Position numbers and translations under genes: made by a program. Below the pieces are notes generated by a model, which was given only the letters and a program-made list of their open reading frames with translations, searched no databases and was not told where the DNA came from. Shown here one piece after another: positions 6,151 through 12,786 of a stretch of DNA of 12,786 bases (position 1 is its first letter; each line of letters begins with the position of its first letter). The stretch is from positions 1-12,786 of the forward strand of contig JASHQT010000537.1 of NCBI GenBank assembly GCA_030039005.1. Direction: 5' to 3'. Origin of the DNA: Bryobacteraceae bacterium (GTDB taxonomy: Bacteria; Acidobacteriota; Terriglobia; Bryobacterales; Bryobacteraceae).

Positions 6151-8041
6151 AAAATTTCAGGCCGGTGCGAAATACGTTGGTGGCGTAAAAATACAGCTCG
6201 GCGTCAAGGGCCCGCTTGATGTTCGCGGCCTGACGGAACCCGTGCCGTTCGCCGGAAAACAACAGGTAGCCCACGGGGACGCCCTTCCGGCGCAGAGCCT
6301 CCACCATCGCTTGGGCCTGGTTGGCTGGCACGACCAGATCCTCCTCGCCTTGAAAGAAGATGACGGGCGCCGAGAGGCGATCGACGTGGAAGATGGGCGA
6401 GCGCTCACGATAGAGATCCGCGCTCTCCGGATAAGGCCCAATGAGCGAATCCGTGTAACGCGACTCGAACTTGTGCGTGTCGCCGGCGAGCGCGGTCAGG
6501 TCGCCGATGCCGTAATAGCTCGCGCCGCCGCGGAAATAGTCATGGAACGTGAGCGCGGCGAGCACGGTGTAGCCGCCGGCGCTTCCGCCCGTAATCACGG
6601 AACGCGCGCCATCGACGAGCCCTTGCGCGGCCAAATGCCGTGCGCCGTGGACACAATCCTCCACGTCCACGATGCCCCAGGCACCATCCAGAAGTTCGCG
6701 ATATTTGCGGCCATAGCCGGTGCTTCCGCCGTAGTTGACATCGAGCACGGAGATGCCGCGGCTGGTCCAATACTGGATGCGCAGGTCGAGCGTGCTAGAG
6801 GCTGCGGAGGTCGGGCCGCCGTGGCATTTCACCAGCAGCGGCGGCTTCTCGCCAACGGGGGCATCGTAATCGGGATTGAACGCGGGATAAAACAACCCGT
6901 GGGCGATGCGGTTCCCGGCCGAAGAAAATTCGATTGGCTGGACGGCGGTGAAGTATTTGAAAATTTCGGGATCCGTGGCCGTGGATTGCTTCAGCGTTTC
7001 GATTCTTCGTGTCGCGAGATCCAGCCGCGCGATGGATGCGGGCGTCGTAGGCGAGCCCGCGCGGAACACCACGGTATCGCCCCTCGCTCGGACATAAGTA
7101 ATGTCAGTGTAAGGAAGCTCGATGGGTTCGAGCCGCTTGGTCGCCAGATCGAGTGTGGCCAGATGCGCGAAACCATTCGAAACATAGGAACAGACCAGGC
7201 GATCGAGACTTGCAAACGCGTATGTGGAAAGCCCGAATACCCATTGCGGTACGCCGAATTCGGCATCCATGGGCGCCAGTGCAGTAACGCTGCGATTGGC
7301 GAGGGAGGAACGATACAGATTCCACCAGCCGGTGCGATCGGAGACGTAAATGAGGGCCGATCCGTCGGGCGCCCATTCCGGCTGAAAGATTGATTCTTCC
7401 TCACCACCCGCAATGGCGACGGGTTCCGACGGCGTGCCGTCTTCATCCAGCGCGACGACATAGAGCGTCGTTCCATGCCACGGCATCCGCGGATGATCCC
7501 ACGCGAGATACGCGAGCGATCGACCGTCTGGCGATAAACGTGGAGACGAGAAAAAATCGTGACCGCCGGCGATCACGCGTCCGCTGGATGGCGTTCCTTC
7601 GAGCGGGATCGCAACGATGGCGCTGACCGGCTCACCCGCGGCCGTATGATCCTCGCGCACGCCGATCCACAAGCCGCGGCCGCGATCGATCAGGCCATCG
7701 GCGTAGCGCCATGCGCGTTCGGGAGTTAGCGGACGCGGAGAGCCATCGGGAATCAGGCTATACAGCCGCTGATCCGCATCGTCGGAAAAGTAGAGACCGC
7801 CATCATCGATGGTCCAGGCGCCGCCGCCGTATTCGTGCACGCGGTTGCGCGCGTTGAAAGGCGGGGGCGTAACGTCCTCGCCGTTTCGCACCACGACATT
7901 GCGGCCGCCTTCTTCCGGGCGCGATTCGAGCCAATAAACATCGTCACCATCGAGGCGCGGTTCAGAAAGGCCGATGGATTTTGCGACGATCAGGTCCGAT
8001 GTAATGGGCGATTTCCAGGAGCCGTACGAAGCGCGCTGCAC
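6149..8041 (-). CDS. S9 (prolyl oligopeptidase family) serine peptidase, COG1506 type
   Basis: With a GTG start at 8041 the protein has 630 residues. An N-terminal beta-propeller of about 370 residues (TolB/WD-like blades with SPDGRSLAYL and APDGSALIYV motifs) is followed by an alpha/beta-hydrolase domain at about 385-630. The catalytic triad is visible: Ser487 in GGSAGGY, Asp568 in QGEEDLVVP and His600 in GERHGF. The chamber-forming propeller limits such enzymes to short peptides (acylaminoacyl-peptidase, prolyl oligopeptidase or DPP-like); the exact specificity is not readable. The frame also has an ATG at 8089, but that would overlap the M20 gene by 41 bp. The GTG has AGGA five nt upstream and gives the usual family start (QRASYGSWKSPITSDLI). 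There is no signal peptide, so it is cytoplasmic. It is the last gene of the lipoprotein-M20-S9 unit. Confidence 0.93.
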   Translation of the reverse strand: MQRASYGSWKSPITSDLIVAKSIGLSEPRLDGDDVYWLESRPEEGGRNVVVRNGEDVTPPPFNARNRVHEYGGGAWTIDDGGLYFSDDADQRLYSLIPDGSPRPLTPERAWRYADGLIDRGRGLWIGVREDHTAAGEPVSAIVAIPLEGTPSSGRVIAGGHDFFSSPRLSPDGRSLAYLAWDHPRMPWHGTTLYVVALDEDGTPSEPVAIAGGEEESIFQPEWAPDGSALIYVSDRTGWWNLYRSSLANRSVTALAPMDAEFGVPQWVFGLSTYAFASLDRLVCSYVSNGFAHLATLDLATKRLEPIELPYTDITYVRARGDTVVFRAGSPTTPASIARLDLATRRIETLKQSTATDPEIFKYFTAVQPIEFSSAGNRIAHGLFYPAFNPDYDAPVGEKPPLLVKCHGGPTSAASSTLDLRIQYWTSRGISVLDVNYGGSTGYGRKYRELLDGAWGIVDVEDCVHGARHLAAQGLVDGARSVITGGSAGGYTVLAALTFHDYFRGGASYYGIGDLTALAGDTHKFESRYTDSLIGPYPESADLYRERSPIFHVDRLSAPVIFFQGEEDLVVPANQAQAMVEALRRKGVPVGYLLFSGERHGFRQAANIKRALDAELYFYATNVFRTGLKF

Positions 8042-8046
8042 GCGGA

Positions 8047-8050
8047 TCCT
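8047..8050 (-). promoter_or_regulatory. Ribosome binding site that sets the GTG start of the S9 peptidase
   Basis: On the minus strand AGGA (8050-8047) sits 5 nt before the GTG at 8041-8039 and overlaps the M20 stop codon TAG (8051-8049). This arrangement suggests translational coupling of the two peptidase genes. Confidence 0.6.
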
Positions 8051-9404
8051 AAGCGCCCAGAATTTCGAGGTAGCGCGCCACGGCCTCAATGCCGCGGAAG
8101 AAATTCGGCAGGTGCAGCTTTTCGTTGGGCGCGTGCAGATTGTCGTCCGGGAGCCCGAAACCCATCATCACGCTGGGAATGCCTAAGTTCTCTTCAAACG
8201 CCGCCACGATGGGAATGGATCCGCCGGAGCGGATGTACACGGTCTCCTTGCCGAACACCTGCTTCATCGCTTCCGCCGCGGCCTGGATGAAACGATTATC
8301 GGGATTCACCAGCGAGGGAGGCGCTTTGTGGATGGCCTTGTACTCGGCGGTCACGCCCTTGGGGCACGCGGCGGCGACGGCCTTCTTCAGTTGCGCTTCG
8401 GCTTCGTCCGGCTTCTGGTCCGCTACCAGGCGCATGCTGACTTTGGCGACGGCGCGCGCGGGAATCACGGTCTTGGCGCCTTCGCCGATAAATCCGCCGC
8501 GAATGCCGTGGACCTCGAGCGTGGGGCGCGCCCACAGGCGCTCGAACAGCGGAATCTCGGGCTCGCCCACCAGTTCCTTCACGCCCATTTCCTTTTCGGT
8601 GTACTCGCGCTCGTTGAACGGCAGCCGCGCCCACGCCGCGCGCTCCTTGTCGCTGGGCGGCACGACGCGATCGTAGAAGCCGGGAATGCGAATATGGCCG
8701 TCGCGATCCTTGAGAGCAGTCAGTATCTCGGCGATGGCCAGAATCGGATTCGGCGCCGCGCCGCCGTAGACGCCCGAATGCAGGTCCTGATTCGCGCCCT
8801 GCACAACGAGTTCGCCATAGATGATGCCGCGCAGGCCGACGCAAATGGTCGGCAGCTCGGGCGCGAACATCTCGGTATCGCAGATCACCGCGGCGTCGCA
8901 TTTCAGGCGCGCGGGCCGGATGCCGACATAAGCTTCGATGTGCTCGCCGCCGACTTCTTCCTCGCCTTCGATCAGGAATTTCACGTTCACCGGAAGCCGC
9001 CCGTGCTGCTTCAGCAGGCCCTCCACGGCCTTGATCAGGATGTAGGTCTGGCCCTTGTCGTCGGCCGAGCCCCGGGCATAGATGTTGTTATTGCGAATAT
9101 CCGGCTCGAAGGGAGGGGTCTTCCATTCCTCCAGCGGATCGGGCGGCTGCACGTCGTAATGGCCGTAGAGCAGCACGGTGGGTTTGCCGGGCGCTTTCAA
9201 CCATTCGGCGTAGACCAACGGATTTCCCTGCCCTTCGATCAACTGGGCCTCGTCGAGCCCCGCGCGCTGCAATTCGTCGCGCACGAATTCGGCGGCGCGC
9301 TGGATGTCCGGCTTGTGCTCCGACAGCGTGCTGATGCTCGGAATGCGCAGGAAGCTTTTCAAGCCTTCTAAATAGGTGTCGTGGTGCTGCTCGTAGTAAT
9401 TCAT
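8049..9404 (-). CDS. M20 family metallo-dipeptidase
   Basis: This 451-residue enzyme belongs to the M20/M25/M40 dizinc peptidases (carnosinase/PepV/DapE clan), which cleave dipeptides or short acylated amino acids. The metal and catalytic motifs are complete: H82 and D84 in LLYGHYDVQP, bridging D115 in ARGSADDKG, general base E149 and ligand E150 in EGEEEVGGEH, D177 in ICDTEM, and H424 in NLHAPNE. The dimerisation (lid) domain lies at about 190-310, including the HSGVYGG segment (209-215) that supplies a substrate-contacting histidine. The length is normal for the dipeptidase branch. A perfect AGGAGG (9415-9410) precedes the ATG by 5 nt. There is no signal peptide, so it is cytoplasmic. It lies 16 bp after the lipoprotein gene and 7 bp before the S9 gene, so it probably completes degradation of peptides released by the S9 enzyme. 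Confidence 0.95.
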   Translation of the reverse strand: MNYYEQHHDTYLEGLKSFLRIPSISTLSEHKPDIQRAAEFVRDELQRAGLDEAQLIEGQGNPLVYAEWLKAPGKPTVLLYGHYDVQPPDPLEEWKTPPFEPDIRNNNIYARGSADDKGQTYILIKAVEGLLKQHGRLPVNVKFLIEGEEEVGGEHIEAYVGIRPARLKCDAAVICDTEMFAPELPTICVGLRGIIYGELVVQGANQDLHSGVYGGAAPNPILAIAEILTALKDRDGHIRIPGFYDRVVPPSDKERAAWARLPFNEREYTEKEMGVKELVGEPEIPLFERLWARPTLEVHGIRGGFIGEGAKTVIPARAVAKVSMRLVADQKPDEAEAQLKKAVAAACPKGVTAEYKAIHKAPPSLVNPDNRFIQAAAEAMKQVFGKETVYIRSGGSIPIVAAFEENLGIPSVMMGFGLPDDNLHAPNEKLHLPNFFRGIEAVARYLEILGA

Positions 9405-9420
9405 ATCCGCCTCCTGTTCC

Positions 9421-9930
9421 CTACTTTGCGACCAGGCCGACCTCGCTGACGACGATGCCGAGCTCGCGGCGGTCCGTATCGCCGGGAGGGATGACGTGAT
9501 CGAGCGAAAAGGCGATGTGCGCGGCGTCCGCTTTCAGGTGATCCGCCGGAATGTCGCGCGTGTACGTGTAGTTGCCGGATCGGGCATAAACTTCCGGGGC
9601 CAGCTTGTATCCATCCACCGCCGCCGACAACTGCACAGAGCCCAATTTCTGGATCACGCCGTCGGGAACGGCGAGCTTGAGCATGAGTTGCGCGCCCTTC
9701 TGATCGGAGTGCAACGGCGGCGCCAGAGTGACGGCGAAATCCTTGGCGGTCCAGCGCCAGGCGTTCTGCTCCACCGGGTAAAAACCTTGCGTGAAACGGT
9801 CGGCGGCGCTCGGATCGGCGGCGGAAATGCTGCTGGAGAGCAACTGAGGGGAATTGTTGTGGCGGCGCTTGCAGCCTGAGCTTGCGATCAGCAGGGGAAT
9901 GAGGATCAAAGTCAACCAGAGGGGTCGCAT
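9421..9930 (-). CDS. Small lipoprotein of unknown function
   Basis: Starting at the ATG at 9930, the 169-residue protein has a short basic start, a hydrophobic stretch (4-15) and a lipobox IASSGC with the modified Cys20, followed by KRRHNN. The frame is open upstream to an ATG at 10182, but those 84 residues look non-coding and would bury the signal, so 9930 is preferred even though its ribosome binding site is weak. The mature 150 residues have a strand-rich pattern (FYPVEQNAWRWTAKDFAVTL, VQLSAAVDGYKL, SGNYTYTRDIPADHL, RRELGIVVSEVGL) suggesting a beta-sandwich domain. I do not recognise a named family; it resembles small beta domains of acidobacterial surface proteins, but this is only an impression. 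It is the first gene of the unit with the M20 and S9 peptidases, so it may help capture peptides at the envelope or merely be co-transcribed. Confidence 0.75.
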   Translation of the reverse strand: MRPLWLTLILIPLLIASSGCKRRHNNSPQLLSSSISAADPSAADRFTQGFYPVEQNAWRWTAKDFAVTLAPPLHSDQKGAQLMLKLAVPDGVIQKLGSVQLSAAVDGYKLAPEVYARSGNYTYTRDIPADHLKADAAHIAFSLDHVIPPGDTDRRELGIVVSEVGLVAK

Positions 9931-10510
9931 GATGGTTCGTCTTTTCAATGATACGGCAAGCGGGCGGTCGGCCAAATCGGCCGAAACGCCCCCTCGGGGT
10001 TGGCGCCGGCGCGATTTTTGCCTATTTCCGGGTTCCTCGCCAACCCAAAGCGTCGCTCGCCAGAACATACCTTCGAGACAATCGCAAGCCAAATGGGCCA
10101 TGAAAATTTCGATGAGTTCACCCGCCGGTCCGCGACGTTCCGAGCGGAGCGGTGGAAACGTTGCACATGAAGTTCTCGGCAAACTGGATTCGCGTTATGG
10201 AAACGTAACCGCCTTCGCGGAGTTTTCGCCCGGTAGATCGATCCAGGGCGCGGATTCGGCAAGTGTCGGCTCGCAAATTAAAACGCTCGGTTAGTCAAAG
10301 TTACGCAGCAAGCGGAGTAACAATAGAATGAATGAGTTCGTCATTGCTTCCGTGAGAGCTAGCGTGGGGGGCTGCCGTTGGGAAAAGAGGTCGGGTAGCT
10401 GCCCGGCAAGGGCAGGGTGCAGGCCATTCCGGGAAAGTGGAATATCAGACTGTAATATCAGTAAGATGAGCGGCATCCTGCCGTAAAGGACCGCAGCGCC
10501 GAAAGGATCC
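9931..10510. other. 580-bp divergent intergenic region with hairpins and short repeats
   Basis: It separates the lipoprotein operon (minus) from the haem-protein gene (plus) and must hold both promoters. Near the lipoprotein gene, TCGGCC-AAATC-GGCCGA (9968-9984) forms a 6-bp hairpin and GCGCCGGCGC is a 10-bp palindrome just downstream, so the operon's mRNA leader may be structured. TGGAAACGT occurs twice (10153-10161 and 10198-10206). Toward the haem-protein gene there are hairpins CTGCCC-GGCAA-GGGCAG (10399-10415) and CGGCA-TCC-TGCCG (10471-10483). I recognise no riboswitch class or consensus promoter with good -35 and -10 boxes. A 52-codon open frame (10328-10486) is probably spurious. Confidence 0.5.
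10441..10461 (+). repeat. Direct repeat AATATCAG x2 upstream of the haem-protein gene
   Basis: AATATCAG occurs at 10441-10448 and 10454-10461, 13 bp start to start. It is an AT-rich island in GC-rich surroundings, about 50-70 bp before the ATG at 10511, so it could lie in the promoter or bind a regulator. No consensus -35 box accompanies the TAATAT in the second copy. Confidence 0.3.
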
Positions 10511-12786
10511 ATGACGATACAAAAAGCTTCCGGTTGCATGGCAGCGATGGCTTTGGTCCTGGTGGCCCAGACGGCCAGTCCGCAGGCGTCTTCTCCGGAG
10601 AACACCGCTCCTCCCCCGGCGAAGGCCACTCTACCCACCACAGCCAGCGACTCGGCATCCGAGCGCGCGCTCTTGAATCACTATTGCGTGGTCTGCCATA
10701 ACCAGAGGCTGAAGACCGGGGGCCTGGAACTGGACAAGCTGGATACCTCACATGTGGCCGATCATGCCGAGAAGTGGGAGCTGGTGGTGCGCAAACTGCG
10801 GGCCGGCATGATGCCCCCGGCGGGAATGCCTCGACCCGCGTGGGACACGTACGAATCGATGGTCACGTGGCTCGAGGGCGAGTTGGATAAGAACGCTAGC
10901 GTCCATCTGCCGCCTCCGGGGCTGCATCGGATGAATCGCACCGAATACGCCAACGCGATCCACGACATTCTGGATCTGGATATCGATGCCAGCAAGTATT
11001 TGCCCACCGACGATTCCACGCGCGGGTTCGACAACATCGCGGGCGCGCTTTCGCTCTCTCCGGCGTTGCTCGAAGGCTACACGACAGCGGCGGCGAAGAT
11101 CAGCCGGATCGCCTTAGGCGACGTAACAGACCCGGGCTTGGCGACGTATCGCGTGGCGTCTGACACCTCGCAGGATTATCACATCGAGGGCCTGCCGTTC
11201 GGCACGCGCGGCGGGATGATGGTGCAGCATGAGTTTCCCTCCGATGGGGACTACGTATTCAAGATTTTCCCCATCAATAAAGGGCTGATGGACGGCAACC
11301 GGGCTTTCGGCGAAATCACAGGCGAGAAGCTGGAGTTGCTGCTGGACGGTCAGCGGGTGCATCTGTACGACTGGGATAAAGAAGTGGCTTCAGGCAAGCC
11401 GGTGCACAACGGCACCGCGGACATGCATTTCCATGTGAGCGCCGGGGAGCACACGGTAGGTGTGACGTTCCTGGCCACGGAGCTGGCGCCAAGCCAGGAT
11501 CTGGATGAGCATTTCCTGCGTAGCACGATCGAGACCGGCGGGCTGCCGGGCTTCAAGTTTTATCCACATGTAGGCAAACTCGAGATTTTGGGGCCATACC
11601 AGCCGGCGGGCGCCGGCGATTCGCCGAGCGCGAAGAAGATTTTCGTTTGCCACCCCACAAGCTCCTCCGACGAGACCGCGTGCGCCAAGAAGATCGTGGA
11701 CACACTGGCGCGGCACGCTTTCCGCCGGCCGGTGACTCCGGACGACACCGAAACGCTGATGAGTTTCTATCAGCAGGGACGCAACGGCGGCAACTTCAAT
11801 ACCGGCATCGAACGCGCGCTGCAACGCATCCTGGCCGATCCGGAGTTCGTGTTCCGCAAGGAAGTGGAGCCGGCGAACCTGGGGCCAGGGCAGGCCTACC
11901 ACATCACCGATCTGGAGCTGGCGTCGCGGCTATCGTTCTTCCTGTGGAGCAGCATCCCCGACGACGAACTGATCGACGTGGCTTCCAAGAACAAACTGCA
12001 CGAACCGGCGGTGCTGGATGAACAGGTGCGGCGCATGCTCGCCGATCCGCGGTCGGACCGGATGGTGGTCAACTTCGCCGGGCAGTGGCTGAATCTGCGC
12101 GCGCTGGCTACGTGGTCGCCGACGGTTTCGATTTTCCCGGACTTCGACGAGAACCTGCGGCTGGCGATGCGGAAGGAAACGGAGCTGTTCGTGGGCAGCA
12201 TCGTGCATGAGGATCGTAGCGTGCTGGATCTGCTCAATGCCAACTACACGTTTTTGAACGAGCGGCTGGCCAAGCACTATGGGTTACCGGGCGTCTACGG
12301 CAGCGATTTCCGGCGCGTGGAATGGCCTGAGGCTTTCGACATGCGGCGCGGGTTGCTGGGCCAGGCCAGCATCGAGACGGTTTCCTCGTATCCGCAGCGC
12401 ACTACGCCGACGGTGCGCGGCAAGGACATCATGATCATGTTTCTGGGCGTCAGCCCGCCGGATCCGCCGCCCAACGTGCCGCAGTTGAAGGACCAGGGCA
12501 CGGCGGTGCACGGCGGGGCGAAGCCCACCATGCGGCAACAGATGGAACTGCATCGCAGCCATGAGCCTTGCGCGACGTGCCACAAGATCATGGACCCGAT
12601 CGGATTCTCGATGGAGAATTTCGACGCGGTGGGTCATTGGCGCACGGAAGACAACGGCAGCCCGATTAATCCCAGCGGCGTGCTGGTAGACGGGTCGAAG
12701 CTCGACGGAGTCGAGGGGCTGCGCGCGGCGCTGATGAAGTATTCGCCGCAGTTCGTGCGCATGCTCACCGAGAAGCTGTTCATCTA
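10511..12786 (+). CDS. Exported dihaem-motif protein with DUF1587-DUF1595-DUF1592-DUF1588-DUF1585 (3' end outside window)
   Basis: 758 codons are present, and the frame is open at the right edge. An in-frame TAA at 10484-10486 makes the ATG at 10511 the first available start; AGGA (10504-10507) is only 3 nt away. A signal peptide (about 1-26, core MAAMALVLVAQ) targets it outside the cytoplasm. Domains in order: cytochrome c-like region with haem motif C59-V-V-C62-H63 and a possible Met ligand in GMMPP (99-103); DUF1587 from RMNRTEYANAI (140-150); a strand-rich insert (about 210-365); DUF1595 (about 380-447, C380/C391, LARHAFRRPVT); DUF1592 (about 462-590, SRLSFFLWSSIPDDEL); DUF1588 (about 608-712) with a second haem-type motif C687-A-T-C690-H691; and the start of DUF1585 (from about 722). 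The family occurs mainly in Planctomycetes and Acidobacteria, often beside DUF1552 genes; its reaction is not established. A periplasmic redox or polymer-related role is a guess. Confidence 0.93.
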   Translation, partial: MTIQKASGCMAAMALVLVAQTASPQASSPENTAPPPAKATLPTTASDSASERALLNHYCVVCHNQRLKTGGLELDKLDTSHVADHAEKWELVVRKLRAGMMPPAGMPRPAWDTYESMVTWLEGELDKNASVHLPPPGLHRMNRTEYANAIHDILDLDIDASKYLPTDDSTRGFDNIAGALSLSPALLEGYTTAAAKISRIALGDVTDPGLATYRVASDTSQDYHIEGLPFGTRGGMMVQHEFPSDGDYVFKIFPINKGLMDGNRAFGEITGEKLELLLDGQRVHLYDWDKEVASGKPVHNGTADMHFHVSAGEHTVGVTFLATELAPSQDLDEHFLRSTIETGGLPGFKFYPHVGKLEILGPYQPAGAGDSPSAKKIFVCHPTSSSDETACAKKIVDTLARHAFRRPVTPDDTETLMSFYQQGRNGGNFNTGIERALQRILADPEFVFRKEVEPANLGPGQAYHITDLELASRLSFFLWSSIPDDELIDVASKNKLHEPAVLDEQVRRMLADPRSDRMVVNFAGQWLNLRALATWSPTVSIFPDFDENLRLAMRKETELFVGSIVHEDRSVLDLLNANYTFLNERLAKHYGLPGVYGSDFRRVEWPEAFDMRRGLLGQASIETVSSYPQRTTPTVRGKDIMIMFLGVSPPDPPPNVPQLKDQGTAVHGGAKPTMRQQMELHRSHEPCATCHKIMDPIGFSMENFDAVGHWRTEDNGSPINPSGVLVDGSKLDGVEGLRAALMKYSPQFVRMLTEKLFI

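Noticed and set aside
6242..7393. 383-codon plus-strand frame opposite the S9 peptidase
   Set aside because: It is an antisense shadow: the opposite strand encodes a complete S9 peptidase with its catalytic triad.
8042..8089. Upstream ATG start of the S9 peptidase (16 extra residues)
   Set aside because: It would overlap the M20 gene by 41 bp. The GTG at 8041 has a well-placed AGGA and matches the usual family N-terminus.
8328..9371. 347-codon plus-strand frame opposite the M20 peptidase
   Set aside because: It is an antisense shadow of a gene with all M20 metal ligands; long antisense frames are common in GC-rich DNA.
9984..10020. GC-rich palindrome followed by ATTTTTG on the plus strand, resembling a terminator
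   Set aside because: No plus-strand gene ends upstream of it, so it is more likely part of the structured leader of the minus-strand operon.
9931..10182. 84-residue N-terminal extension of the lipoprotein frame
   Set aside because: The extension would bury the signal sequence and lipobox, and its composition looks non-coding.
10328..10486. 52-codon open frame upstream of the haem-protein gene, with GGAG 10 nt before its ATG
   Set aside because: It uses AGA/AGG codons unlike its neighbours, has no recognisable motif and overlaps the hairpins and direct repeats; probably spurious.

Overview
The window looks like chromosomal DNA from a GC-rich, Gram-negative, soil-type acidobacterium (Bryobacter/Solibacter-like). 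This is inferred from the gene families together: a haem protein of the DUF1587/1595/1592/1588/1585 type found mainly in Acidobacteria and Planctomycetes, a PEP-CTERM protein made of HAF repeats, an outer-membrane beta-barrel of the phenol-degradation MetA family, and a lipobox lipoprotein. No rRNA, tRNA, CRISPR array, transposase or phage gene was seen.

Layout. 1-968 (minus): radical SAM protein with a SPASM-like cysteine cluster, cut by the left edge. 969-1306: no convincing gene. 1307-2743 (minus): methyl-accepting chemotaxis protein (MCP) with a normal signalling hairpin but almost no HAMP domain. 2744-2886: divergent intergenic region with an 8-bp inverted repeat (CCTTATCG/CGATAAGG); one arm overlaps a perfect sigma-28-type -10 facing the MCP gene. 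2887-3807 (plus): exported outer-membrane protein. 3720-4838 (minus): HAF-repeat PEP-CTERM protein with a TTG start, whose 3' end runs 88 bp into the convergent outer-membrane gene. 4839-5052: second divergent promoter region with a 13-bp palindrome. 5053-6138 (plus): methyltransferase with an N-terminal winged helix (Rv2258c type).

6149-9930 (minus) is a compact three-gene unit transcribed as lipoprotein, M20 metallopeptidase, S9 prolyl-oligopeptidase-family peptidase, with gaps of 16 and 7 bp. The two peptidases lack signal peptides and could together degrade peptides in the cytoplasm; the lipoprotein sits in the envelope. 9931-10510 is a 580-bp divergent region with small hairpins and short direct repeats. 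From 10511 (plus) to the right edge runs a large exported protein with two c-type haem motifs, truncated just inside its last domain.

Most genes belong to known families. The points most worth checking are the HAMP-poor receptor and its possible flagellar-type promoter, the C-terminal overrun of the PEP-CTERM protein into its neighbour, and the lipoprotein-M20-S9 unit. I found no convincing evidence of a wholly new system.
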